Shown in pieces: positions 1 through 6,729 of a stretch of 12,373 nt of DNA; position 1 is the first letter of the stretch, and each line of letters starts with the position of its first letter. Location: the NCBI GenBank assembly GCA_017861475.1, contig JAGFXV010000021.1, forward strand, positions 1-12,373. The letters are read 5' to 3'. Origin of the DNA: Bacillota bacterium. Lineage in GTDB: Bacteria; Bacillota; Syntrophomonadia; Syntrophomonadales; Syntrophomonadaceae. The position numbers were made by a program, and so were the translations under genes. The notes below the pieces were generated by a model. That model was not told the origin of the DNA. It did not search any database and saw nothing but the letters and a program-made list of their open reading frames with translations.

Positions 1-1
1 T

Positions 2-1351
2 AGCGGCGAATTTATTGATGTCAACGATACTTTTCTTGCCAAGCTGGGTTTTACCCGTGAAGAGGTGGTCGGCAGATCTTCATTGGGAATAGGGATTCTG
101 ACACCGGAACAGAGAAATGAAGTAATACATGAGATGCAGGCCAAAGGTTTTGTGCGGGACAAGGAGATGACGCTTACCGGCAAGGACGGCCACCAGTTCC
201 ATGTTATCGCTTCAGGCAATATTCTGGAAGTAAATAACCTGAAGTACTTATTAAGCATAATGATAGATATTACTGAACGTAAATTGGCGGAAGAACGTTT
301 TAAAGAGAGGCAGGCCCGCTTTTCAGTGGCTTTTGAATGCACCGGTGACGGTGTATGGGATTGGGACTTAGGCAAAAACAGGGTTTTTTATTCACGCGAA
401 TGGAAAAAAATGTTGGGTTATGAAAAAGATGAAATCGGAGATTCCCTGGGGGAATGGGAAAGCCGCATACACCCTGATGATCTGGAACAGGCAAAGAATT
501 TAATGCGTCAGCATTTTAACGGTTTAACCCGGATGTTTCAAAGCGATTATCGAATGCTGGTCAAGGATGGAAGCTTCAAATGGATCCTGGCCCGGGGAGA
601 AATTGTCAGTTACGATGAAAACGGCAGCCCTTTGAGGATCATCGGTACCCATACTGATATTACGTATTTGAAGGCATTACAATTGGAATTGACCAGACAG
701 CAAGGGTTTTTGAAAAAACTAATTGATGCGATCCCGGATTTGATTTTTTATAAAGATACCAATAGCGTTTATCTAGGGTGTAATGAGGCCTTTGCCCATC
801 GATTCATAGGTATGGAGGAAGAAGAAATAATCGGCAAAACCGATCTTGATTTTGTGAAAGACAAAGACCTGGCCCGTACATTCATAATGCATGATCAAAA
901 TATGATGGCAACCGGCCAAACATATATGAATGAGGAGCTCGTTATCTTTAACGATGGTACACCAATGGAGCTTGAAACGATTAAAACCCCCTTTTATGAT
1001 GAAACCGGAAAGCTCATGGGATTGATCGGCATATCCAGGGATATTACCAAAAGAAAAACTGCTCTTAAACAACTTGGCCTGAAGGGGAAAATGCTGGCCA
1101 ACATTTCTGCCGCCATCGATGAGCTGCTAAAAAACAGCGATTATATCGCAGCGATCAATAACTGTTTGGCTTTACTGGGTGATGCTACCGGGGTTGATCG
1201 GGTATTTCTATATGAAAATCATAATGAAGGAGAAGATAGATACTGCAGTAAAAAATTGGGATGGCATTCCCAGGAATTCCCTCTCTCGGAGGATGGGTAT
1301 GACCGGCTGCAAATAATCCTTCTGGGGATTTGTGAGTTTTTCGGAATGTAA
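2..1351 (+). CDS. Hybrid sensor histidine kinase, N-terminal part (PAS-PAS-PAS-GAF), 5'-truncated and frame-broken
   Basis: This is the sensory half of a multi-domain hybrid histidine kinase. The reading frame is open from base 2, so the gene starts outside the window; the GTG at 65 lies inside a PAS domain and is not a credible start. Counting from base 2, a PAS domain covers about residues 1-95 and ends in the usual DITERK linker. A second PAS (PAS_3 type) covers about 100-222 and ends DITYLK. A third covers about 230-352 and ends DITKRK. A GAF domain begins near 358 (GDATGVDRVFLYENH). The GAF is cut short: the frame runs to a TAA at 1349, while the rest of the GAF and the kinase continue in another frame from about 1317. 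Roughly 40 residues normally found between these halves are absent. No transmembrane segment is visible, so the signal is probably cytoplasmic (ligand or redox), but it is unknown. Confidence 0.8.
   Translation, partial: SGEFIDVNDTFLAKLGFTREEVVGRSSLGIGILTPEQRNEVIHEMQAKGFVRDKEMTLTGKDGHQFHVIASGNILEVNNLKYLLSIMIDITERKLAEERFKERQARFSVAFECTGDGVWDWDLGKNRVFYSREWKKMLGYEKDEIGDSLGEWESRIHPDDLEQAKNLMRQHFNGLTRMFQSDYRMLVKDGSFKWILARGEIVSYDENGSPLRIIGTHTDITYLKALQLELTRQQGFLKKLIDAIPDLIFYKDTNSVYLGCNEAFAHRFIGMEEEEIIGKTDLDFVKDKDLARTFIMHDQNMMATGQTYMNEELVIFNDGTPMELETIKTPFYDETGKLMGLIGISRDITKRKTALKQLGLKGKMLANISAAIDELLKNSDYIAAINNCLALLGDATGVDRVFLYENHNEGEDRYCSKKLGWHSQEFPLSEDGYDRLQIILLGICEFFGM
1308..1334 (+). other. Frameshift with internal deletion inside the kinase GAF domain
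   Basis: Upstream of this point the protein is read in the frame of base 2, downstream in the frame of base 1332. Related GAF domains carry about 40 further residues between the segment ending near GYDRLQ and the strand FWGF. Both the residues and the frame are missing, so a single-base error is not enough; a loss of about 120 bases (remainder 2 when divided by 3) would explain it. It may be a genuine lesion or an assembly gap closed wrongly. Confidence 0.7.
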
Positions 1352-3014
1352 AACGGAAAGAGTCTGGACTGAAGAAGAGTTGGCCATATTGACTTCGTTT
1401 GTAAACTCCATTTCAGAGGCTATAAGGCGCAGTCAGATGGAAAAAACACTGGGTGAGGCCAAGGAAAATGCTGAATCTGCCAATTATGCAAAATCCATGT
1501 TTCTGGCAAATATGTCGCATGAAATCCGCACGCCGATGAATGGCTTAATGGGATTTCTGGAATTATTAAAGAAAACCGGTCTTTCCAAAGAACAGCAGGA
1601 GTATGTACGGGAAGCGCAATCAGCTTCGGAGGGTCTGCTCCATTTGATAAATGATATTTTGGATTTTTCCAAAATTGAAGCCGGCAAAATGAAAATGGAA
1701 GCGATCAGTTTTCAACCCAGATTTGCAGTTGAGGAAGCAGTTTCTCTGCAGTTTGTTAAAGCCCGCGAAAAAGGTCTGGAATTACATGTCCTGATAAGAC
1801 CGAATGTACCTGAAGAAGTGATCGGAGATCCCGGTCGTCTGAGACAGATCCTTAACAATTTACTCAGCAATGCGGTCAAATTTACGCATGATGGTGAGAT
1901 TCTGGTTACGGCAGAAATGACGCAGGAAAATGAGAGGCAGATAGAATTGCGTTTTGAAGTGAGTGATACAGGGATAGGGATTGCCCAGGATGATCTGAGT
2001 AAACTGTTTCAGCCATTCACCCAGGTTGACGTATCTACCACAAGAAGATATGGCGGTACCGGTCTGGGATTGGCAATCACAAAGGATCTGGTGAATTTGA
2101 TGGACGGCGAAATATCCGTTGAAAGTCAGTTGGGCAAGGGAACGAAATTCACTTTTACGGTAAAGTTCCAAAAATTAATAAATGCCCCGGAGACCAGGAA
2201 TGAATATACAGAGATCCAAGCAAGCCGCTTAGTGGATGCAAAAGTTGAAGAATCAGCAGAGGAATTATTTGTTGACCGTAATAGGGTAAAGGAAAATCCG
2301 ATTCAACTGCTGCCTGGCTTTTTGCTGGTCGAAGATAATGAAATCAACCAAAAAATATTGATCAAAATGCTGAACAAGTACGATATGCACTGTGACGTCG
2401 TCAGCAGCGGCCGGGAAGCTTTGTTGGCGGTGCAAAACAAGGACTATGATATTATATTTATGGATTGCCAGATGCCGGAAATGGATGGGTATGAAACCAC
2501 CGCCCGGATCAGAGAGCTTGAAGGACAACAACGGCATAATATCATTGTAGCCATGACTGCCAATGCAATGCAGGGTGACAAAGAAAAATGTTTGCAAGCG
2601 GGGATGGATGATTATATAACCAAACCGATCGATTTTACCTTGCTGTTGGATATTATAAACCGGTATACAGCTAAAGAACCTGCAGAGAAAACAAACCTGA
2701 TGCCGGCCATATTGGAAGAAGGGTTGAAACAATTCCTTGCCGACTCCGGATTGGATGAAGGGGATATCCGCGAGATCTATAAAGAGTTATGGTCAATGCT
2801 TCCGGAGAGTATCCGTCAGATGAAGGAAGCATTGGCGAAAAGGGATTTTGTCCTTTTACGCAGTCTAGCCCACCAATTAAAGGGTTCTTCAGGATCTCTG
2901 CGGGTAACCGGATTATATGAGGCGTTGCGGGACCTGGAACTGCAAGCTGTTTCCGGGGAGTTTGCTTCATGTGGAGCCAGTCTGCAAATAATAAGTCAAA
3001 TGTTAGAATTATAG
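1332..3014 (+). CDS. Hybrid sensor histidine kinase, C-terminal part (GAF end-HisKA-HATPase-REC-HPt)
   Basis: This is the catalytic and phosphorelay half of the same kinase. Codons in this frame just before the GTG at 1332 encode FWGF, so the sequence FWGFVSFSECKTERVW is the normal end of a GAF domain, and GTG 1332 is probably not a true start; no ribosome binding site precedes it. Numbered from 1332, the HisKA H-box is NMSHEIRTP with phospho-acceptor His63. The HATPase_c domain shows an N-box (NNLLSNAVKF), a G1 box (DTGIGI) and a G2 box (GGTGLGLAI). A receiver domain covers about 330-445 with Asp378 (FMDCQMPEMDG). An HPt domain covers about 470-560 with His514 (AHQLKGSSGS). All four phosphorelay residues are present, so the kinase core looks functional. 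A TAA at 1314 closes this frame upstream, so it is separated from its sensor domains unless the break is a sequencing or assembly error. Confidence 0.82.
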   Translation: MSFSECKTERVWTEEELAILTSFVNSISEAIRRSQMEKTLGEAKENAESANYAKSMFLANMSHEIRTPMNGLMGFLELLKKTGLSKEQQEYVREAQSASEGLLHLINDILDFSKIEAGKMKMEAISFQPRFAVEEAVSLQFVKAREKGLELHVLIRPNVPEEVIGDPGRLRQILNNLLSNAVKFTHDGEILVTAEMTQENERQIELRFEVSDTGIGIAQDDLSKLFQPFTQVDVSTTRRYGGTGLGLAITKDLVNLMDGEISVESQLGKGTKFTFTVKFQKLINAPETRNEYTEIQASRLVDAKVEESAEELFVDRNRVKENPIQLLPGFLLVEDNEINQKILIKMLNKYDMHCDVVSSGREALLAVQNKDYDIIFMDCQMPEMDGYETTARIRELEGQQRHNIIVAMTANAMQGDKEKCLQAGMDDYITKPIDFTLLLDIINRYTAKEPAEKTNLMPAILEEGLKQFLADSGLDEGDIREIYKELWSMLPESIRQMKEALAKRDFVLLRSLAHQLKGSSGSLRVTGLYEALRDLELQAVSGEFASCGASLQIISQMLEL

Positions 3015-3086
3015 TTTATAATGAATCAAACTCAATGACTTGGTAAATCAATTTCTCTGGAGCAAATCAGACCGGAGGTCAAACAG
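3015..3086 (+). other. Gap between hybrid kinase and GGDEF regulator
   Basis: A 72-base AT-rich spacer. It holds the ribosome binding site GGAGGT (3074-3079) and a lone TATAAT (3017-3022) with no convincing -35 element 17 bases upstream. There is no terminator, so read-through from the kinase gene is possible. Confidence 0.5.
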
Positions 3087-3998
3087 GTGAAAGTACTGAT
3101 TGCCGATGATGACAGAATTACCCGCATGTTGGTTAAATCATATTTAAACAAATGGGGCTATCAATCCTTGGAAGCCGAGGATGGAGAACAAGCCTGGCAG
3201 ATTCTGCAGGATGAGTCACCGCATTTGGTGGTGGTGGACTGGATGATGCCCAAGATGGACGGACCCGATTTATGCCGACGATTGCGCGCGTTGGGCGGGG
3301 CCGATTGCTATTATTATATTATCCTACTTACCAGCCGGGACAGTAAAGAGGACATCATCAATGGTCTTAACGCCGGAGCCGATGATTACATTACCAAGCC
3401 TTTTATGCCGCAGGAACTGGAAATGCGGTTGCGGGTCGGCAAGCGTATTCTGGAATTGCAGCAATCTTTGCAGGAATCTTTGGAGGCTCAGCGCTATCAG
3501 GCGCAGCATGATGCTTTGACCGGGTTTTTAAATCACGTCGAGATCCTAAAAACGTTGGAACAGGAATTGAGCCGTGCTGAGCGTCAGCAACGAAATCTTA
3601 CCCTTATGATGGGCGACCTGGATCATTTTAAAAAAGTTAACGATACCTTTGGACATTTGGCCGGTGATGCGGTATTGGTTGAAGTAGCCCGGCGCATCAG
3701 AAACGATCTCCGCATTTATGATGCAGTGGGCCGCTATGGGGGAGAAGAATTTCTTATGGTACTGCCCGGCTGTACCCCTGAGGAAGCAGAATTGGTAGCT
3801 GATCGCATTCTGAACAGTATCAGTTCACAACCGGTGTTGTTTAGGGATTCTGTTATACCGGTGACAATCAGCCTGGGTTTGGCCTTTAATAAAGTGAACG
3901 GGCATACCGATTTAAACGAAATTGTCCAAGCGGCAGATACCGCTATGTATCTTGCCAAACAAAACGGCCGCAATCGCTATGAGATAATGGGGCTATAA
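3087..3998 (+). CDS. Response regulator with GGDEF domain (diguanylate cyclase)
   Basis: A 303-residue cytoplasmic protein that would make cyclic di-GMP from two GTP when phosphorylated. A receiver domain covers about residues 1-120, with the acidic pocket IADDD (Asp7-9), phospho-acceptor Asp51 (VVDWMMPKMDG), LLTS and the ITKPF lysine. A short helical linker (about 120-145) leads to a GGDEF domain with the substrate motif DLDHFKKVND and the active-site motif GGEEF starting at residue 218. An RIYD motif lies exactly five residues before GGEEF and fits the RxxD inhibitory site that binds product c-di-GMP. The start is GTG 3087, with GGAGGT at 3074-3079 seven bases upstream. It follows the hybrid kinase after 72 bases and is a plausible acceptor of phosphate from that kinase's HPt domain; this pairing is inferred from position only. 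Confidence 0.92.
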   Translation: MKVLIADDDRITRMLVKSYLNKWGYQSLEAEDGEQAWQILQDESPHLVVVDWMMPKMDGPDLCRRLRALGGADCYYYIILLTSRDSKEDIINGLNAGADDYITKPFMPQELEMRLRVGKRILELQQSLQESLEAQRYQAQHDALTGFLNHVEILKTLEQELSRAERQQRNLTLMMGDLDHFKKVNDTFGHLAGDAVLVEVARRIRNDLRIYDAVGRYGGEEFLMVLPGCTPEEAELVADRILNSISSQPVLFRDSVIPVTISLGLAFNKVNGHTDLNEIVQAADTAMYLAKQNGRNRYEIMGL

Positions 3999-4100
3999 AA
4001 TACCTCTTTGGGGGCACAAATATATATAGGTTCAGCCATAAAATGCTGCCTTAAAACCATAAATGATATATCTAACGATTTGAACAATGGAGGGACCAGG
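3999..4100 (+). other. Gap between GGDEF regulator and MaoC-like gene
   Basis: A 102-base AT-rich spacer with the ribosome binding site at its end. I see no clear terminator hairpin and no well-formed sigma-70 or sigma-54 promoter, so whether the MaoC-like gene has its own promoter is open. Confidence 0.4.
4089..4094 (+). promoter_or_regulatory. Ribosome binding site that fixes the MaoC-like start
   Basis: GGAGGG lies six bases before ATG 4101. It decides for the 297-residue protein over a longer in-frame start at 4008. Confidence 0.75.
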
Positions 4101-4994
4101 ATGGATCCAGTAGTAATCGAACCTGTCTATAACCACAAACATCCCGGAACGTTGGCTTATAAAAGATTCTATTTCAGAAGTGTTATCAAAGGCGTTTTAC
4201 GGCCGCACCGGGTGATATTTAAAAAACGCCGGGTAGGCAGGGATGACCATTTCGTCTTTTATCCCAAGGGCAAAAAGAAATGGTACAAACTTTACGGTGT
4301 GCCTGAGGATGTGGTAGTTCCGTTTACCTATTCGGATTATTCCAGAGCGGTAGGTTTAATGGAAGCGATCGATGGGCTCGGGACCAACTTCAAGCATTTG
4401 CTGCATCTGAAAAGCGAGATTTGGTTTTACCAGGAACTGATTCCTGAAGATATTTATGTTATTGATTACGCCTTTGAGGATGTCCTGCAGATTAAGCCCG
4501 ACAAAGCCGCTATGATAGGACGGACAGCCATCAGCCGCAACGGTACATTATATATGAAAATGCGCGATCATTTTGTGATTAAGGATTTACCAAAAAGAGA
4601 TGCCGCCTATCTAAAGAAGGATGAAACCGACGAGTTTAAAGGCATCACTCGAGTGCCGGCCGAGCCGATGGAAAACGCTCGGGTAGAAGAGATCTATATC
4701 CCTATGGATCTGGCAAAACGCTACGGAGATACCTCCGGTGATTACAGTATCGTCCATACTTCGCCCCGTATTGCAAAATATTTCGGTTATGAGCGTACTT
4801 TCATCCAGGGATTGTGTTCGGCCAATCTGATCATGAGCAAGCTTTGCATGGCTGGAATCAAGCTGCAGCATTTTACCATCACTTTTGGACGGCCGGTATT
4901 CATGGACAGCACGGTTTACCTATATTTCACCGAAAGAGAATACCAGCTGCAGGATGAAGATGACAATGTGCTGTGCTTCGGAAAGATAAACTGA
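4101..4994 (+). CDS. MaoC-like double-hotdog protein (possible acyl-CoA/acyl-ACP hydratase)
   Basis: A 297-residue soluble protein that looks like two fused hotdog domains. The N-terminal one covers about residues 65-180 and is degenerate. The C-terminal one covers about 195-290 and carries the hydratase-2 signature in the form YGDTSGDYSIVH, followed by GYERTFIQGL. In (R)-specific enoyl hydratases of the MaoC/PhaJ type the catalytic pair is the Asp and His of a GDxNPxH motif. Both are kept here (Asp214, His219), but the Asn-Pro is replaced by Ser-Ile and the later conserved His-Gly is Gln-Gly, so the substrate may be unusual. The start is ATG 4101 with GGAGGG six bases upstream; the frame is open back to 4008, but that stretch has no ribosome binding site and looks non-coding. 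The sulfur-carrier gene follows after 34 bases, which suggests co-transcription. The exact reaction is unknown. Confidence 0.75.
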   Translation: MDPVVIEPVYNHKHPGTLAYKRFYFRSVIKGVLRPHRVIFKKRRVGRDDHFVFYPKGKKKWYKLYGVPEDVVVPFTYSDYSRAVGLMEAIDGLGTNFKHLLHLKSEIWFYQELIPEDIYVIDYAFEDVLQIKPDKAAMIGRTAISRNGTLYMKMRDHFVIKDLPKRDAAYLKKDETDEFKGITRVPAEPMENARVEEIYIPMDLAKRYGDTSGDYSIVHTSPRIAKYFGYERTFIQGLCSANLIMSKLCMAGIKLQHFTITFGRPVFMDSTVYLYFTEREYQLQDEDDNVLCFGKIN

Positions 4995-5028
4995 GCTGGA
5001 AATTTCCGGTATAGGAGGAATCGTCTGA

Positions 5029-5253
5029 ATGCAGGTCAAAGTCAAGCTTTTTGCTACTTTCCGCAAGGGGCGTTTCAAGGAAAAAGAGATGGAACTCGAA
5101 GACGGCTGTACGATAGGCTGGGTCATCGATCATCTGCGTCTGCCACGCAGGGAGTTGGGGGTTGTTTTTTTGAACGGTCTGTCAGCTGCCGACACAAAAC
5201 AACTGCAGGATGGCGATACCCTGTCAATTTTCCCCATGGTTGGAGGCGGTTAG
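5029..5253 (+). CDS. MoaD/ThiS-like ubiquitin-fold sulfur carrier
   Basis: A 74-residue beta-grasp protein of typical MoaD/ThiS length. It opens with the strand MQVKVKLFATF and ends in FPMVGGG, the exposed Gly-Gly tail that an E1-like enzyme adenylates and that then carries sulfur as a thiocarboxylate. MoaD-type carriers give their sulfur to the dithiolene of molybdopterin/tungstopterin; ThiS-type ones act in thiamin thiazole synthesis. No thiamin genes are nearby, while a pterin-dependent AOR is, so a dedicated role in making the AOR cofactor is the better inference. ATG 5029 is preceded by AGGAGG at 5013-5018 (spacing 10). The next gene starts one base after the stop, and its ribosome binding site lies inside the codons for the Gly tail, so the two are probably translated together. 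Confidence 0.87.
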   Translation: MQVKVKLFATFRKGRFKEKEMELEDGCTIGWVIDHLRLPRRELGVVFLNGLSAADTKQLQDGDTLSIFPMVGGG

Positions 5254-5254
5254 A

Positions 5255-5959
5255 ATGAATCATTTGCGGCAAGACGTTATTCCGGAACGTTACATACGTA
5301 ACATAAACGCCATAAGTGCGGCGGAACAAGCGCAGCTTTCGGAGGCGCGGGTAGGGGTTTGCGGATGCGGCGGTCTGGGTTTGAATGTGATCAATTACCT
5401 TGCACGGATGGGCGTCGGGAACATTACCGTCTGGGATCCGGATGTTTTCAGTGAAAGCAATATTAATCGCCAGTTGCTGGCCAATAACAAGACATTGGGG
5501 CAGAGCAAGGTGGAGGAATGTCGCCGTTATGTCCATGAAATCAACCCGGATATCAAAATGACGGCGCTGCCTTGTCGTTGGGAAGAAGGCGATCCGATCA
5601 TTTTCAATCAGCAGCAGGTGATCATTGATGCATTGGATAATGTTCCCTCCCGGCTGGCTTTGGCGGAGGCTTGTGAACGCGCTTCACTGCCGATGGTCCA
5701 CGGAGCGGTGGGAGGATGGTATGGCCAGGTTACCGTGATTATGCCCGGGGACAAGATCCTTGAAACTTTATACAGTGACTTGGGGCGGTCGGGAATTGAA
5801 AAGGAACTAGGTACGCTGTCTTTTACCGCAGCGATTATTGCAGGGCTGCAAGCTGCTGAGACCATAAAGCTGTTGCTGAACCGGAAATCAGAACTGTGCA
5901 GTGAGATCTGTATGGTTGATTTGTTGGACATGGGTATGGAAAGATTTAAAAAAATGTAA
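5255..5959 (+). CDS. ThiF/MoeB/HesA-family adenylyltransferase
   Basis: A 234-residue E1-like enzyme that would activate the C-terminal glycine of the sulfur carrier encoded just before it, using ATP. The Rossmann nucleotide motif GCGGLG is at residues 37-42. NRQ with the ATP-contacting Arg72 and the Mg-site Asp128 (DALDN) follow, as in MoeB and ThiF. The C-terminal part with TAAIIAGLQAAETIKLL is the usual helix. Unlike many MoeB/ThiF proteins it lacks the paired CxxC zinc ligands: the first pair is replaced by YSDL and the last region has only CSEIC. It also has no obvious catalytic thioester cysteine in the crossover region. The start is ATG 5255 with GGAGG at 5242-5246; an in-frame GTG at 5210 would overlap the carrier gene by 44 bases and is less likely. 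The stop codon overlaps the first half-site of the downstream operator array. Confidence 0.87.
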   Translation: MNHLRQDVIPERYIRNINAISAAEQAQLSEARVGVCGCGGLGLNVINYLARMGVGNITVWDPDVFSESNINRQLLANNKTLGQSKVEECRRYVHEINPDIKMTALPCRWEEGDPIIFNQQQVIIDALDNVPSRLALAEACERASLPMVHGAVGGWYGQVTVIMPGDKILETLYSDLGRSGIEKELGTLSFTAAIIAGLQAAETIKLLLNRKSELCSEICMVDLLDMGMERFKKM

Positions 5960-6022
5960 CATCGGTGTAACGCGCGTGTTGCACCGATGTTAAAAGCGAC
6001 GCACCGGTGTAGCACTGTTACA
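5955..6022 (+). promoter_or_regulatory. Array of TGTAACA-like half-sites: probable activator binding region (UAS) of the AOR operon
   Basis: Four heptamers start exactly 11 bp apart: TGTAACA at 5955, TGTAACG at 5966, TGTTGCA at 5977 and TGTTAAA at 5988, each separated by 4 bp. Two more, TGTAGCA (6008) and TGTTACA (6016), follow. The central pair has the same 7-4-7 layout as the perfect palindrome at 11731-11748 just before the sigma-54 activator gene. The region lies about 70-135 bp upstream of the -24 element, the usual distance for an enhancer-binding protein. Binding by the AcoR-like protein is inferred. Confidence 0.6.
5957..5992 (+). repeat. Long inverted repeat within the operator array
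   Basis: TAACATCGGTG (5957-5967) and CACCGATGTTA (5982-5992) are perfect inverted copies. The inner 14 bases can extend the stem in RNA by five pairs (two of them G-U), leaving a CGCG loop. On the + strand no U-run follows. On the - strand a run of seven T follows shortly after, but no - strand gene is seen that would need a terminator. A DNA operator role is preferred. Confidence 0.7.
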
Positions 6023-6043
6023 GTATGCCATATATAGCTAAAC

Positions 6044-6072
6044 AAAGGGCGGAACGGAGTTTCCGCTCTTTT
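6044..6072 (+). terminator. Rho-independent terminator after the MaoC-moaD-thiF-like run
   Basis: AAAGGGCGGAA (6044-6054) pairs with TTCCGCTCTTT (6061-6071) around a six-base loop, with one G-U pair. The T-run at 6069-6072 and the AT-rich bases after it complete the signal. It lies 85 bases after the adenylyltransferase stop and ahead of the sigma-54 promoter, so it separates the upstream transcript from the AOR operon. Confidence 0.75.
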
Positions 6073-6089
6073 ATACTTTATTCGGCCTC

Positions 6090-6105
6090 TGGCACGGTTT
6101 TTGCT
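6090..6105 (+). promoter_or_regulatory. Sigma-54 (-24/-12) promoter of the AOR operon
   Basis: TGGCACG at 6090-6096, four bases, then TTGCT at 6101-6105. This equals the RpoN consensus TGGCACG-N4-TTGCW at every defined position, with GG and GC ten bases apart. Transcription would start near 6116, giving a leader of about 130 bases before the ferredoxin-like gene. A dedicated enhancer-binding activator is required at such promoters, and an AcoR-type one is encoded at the end of this gene cluster. Confidence 0.88.
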
Positions 6106-6115
6106 CATGTTAAAT

Positions 6116-6247
6116 AGCAGAGAGGATTTCATGCTAATGACTATCAATGACGCAATTGTCATATGGTCTTTGGGCTGATTTTTTCTCAAATCCAAGCAAA
6201 AGGAGAGTGAGGACTGGTTTGCCCGTGCAGGGTGGAATCAGGAACGT
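6116..6247 (+). other. 5' leader of the AOR operon
   Basis: About 130 bases between the predicted start of transcription and ATG 6248. It contains a strong but unassigned ribosome binding site (AAGGAG, 6200-6205) and a weak 5-bp inverted repeat (ATGAC 6147-6151 / GTCAT 6158-6162). A short frame from GTG 6207 or TTG 6219 ends in a TGA overlapping ATG 6248. I do not recognise a riboswitch. Confidence 0.4.
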
Positions 6248-6727
6248 ATGAGCAAAGTGCTATTTGTGGAACCAGAAAAATGCACCGGCTGTCGTAGTTG
6301 TGAACTGATCTGTTCATTTATCCATGCCGGGGAGTTTAATCCCCTGCGTTCACGTATCTCAATTATTGCTTTTGAAAAGACCGGCTTTTCATTCCCGGCA
6401 GTCTGCCAGCAGTGCAGCGTAGCAGCTTGTATGGAGGTATGTCCGGTAGGAGCTATCAGCGTTGATGAAGCGACCGGAGCCAAAATCGTCAATCATGCCG
6501 TTTGCCTGCGCTGTAAAATGTGTACCATTGCCTGTCCCTTTGGCGCGACTTTTTATGATGCCGACCATGATTTGATCATCAAATGTGATCTTTGCGGCGG
6601 TGATCCGGAGTGTGTGAAACACTGCCCGTCCGGCGCAATATCCTACCGTGAGGCGAAAACCGCCAATTACAATAAACGCCGGGCTAACGCTGAAAAATTC
6701 AGAGAAGTCATGGAGGAGGGGAGATAA
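6248..6727 (+). CDS. AOR-associated polyferredoxin small subunit (HycB-like, 4 x [4Fe-4S])
   Basis: A 159-residue electron-transfer subunit. It has sixteen cysteines in four ferredoxin-type sets (12, 15, 18, 22; 53, 56, 61, 65; 86, 89, 92, 96; 113, 116, 122, 126), enough for four [4Fe-4S] clusters, as in HycB/DmsB-type proteins. The motifs are clear: [32 protein letters not shown] and CPSGAIS. It has no signal peptide, so it works in the cytoplasm. It would take electrons from the tungstopterin/[4Fe-4S] site of the AOR encoded two bases downstream and hand them to the NuoE/F/G-like part. ATG 6248 has only a weak AGGA four bases upstream. It is the first gene after the sigma-54 promoter. Confidence 0.92.
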   Translation: MSKVLFVEPEKCTGCRSCELICSFIHAGEFNPLRSRISIIAFEKTGFSFPAVCQQCSVAACMEVCPVGAISVDEATGAKIVNHAVCLRCKMCTIACPFGATFYDADHDLIIKCDLCGGDPECVKHCPSGAISYREAKTANYNKRRANAEKFREVMEEGR

Positions 6728-6729
6728 GT

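Noticed and set aside
1314..1351. Programmed ribosomal frameshift in the hybrid kinase
   Set aside because: No slippery heptamer and stimulatory structure seen, and the GAF domain lacks about 40 residues, which frameshifting cannot supply.
3017..3022. TATAAT as a sigma-70 promoter for the GGDEF regulator
   Set aside because: No acceptable -35 hexamer at 16-18 bp; a lone TATAAT is expected by chance in AT-rich DNA.
4008..4100. N-terminal extension of the MaoC-like protein from 4008
   Set aside because: The extra 31 residues have no ribosome binding site and AT-rich non-coding character; ATG 4101 has a good site and starts where the protein-like sequence begins.
5608..6195. Long - strand frame over the ThiF-like gene and the intergenic region
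   Set aside because: It is mostly antisense to a clear adenylyltransferase and crosses an operator array, terminator and promoter; the protein has no recognisable motifs.
6116..6247. Molybdenum/tungsten cofactor riboswitch in the AOR leader
   Set aside because: Considered because of the downstream enzyme, but I could not identify the long conserved stems of that motif; a covariance-model search would decide.
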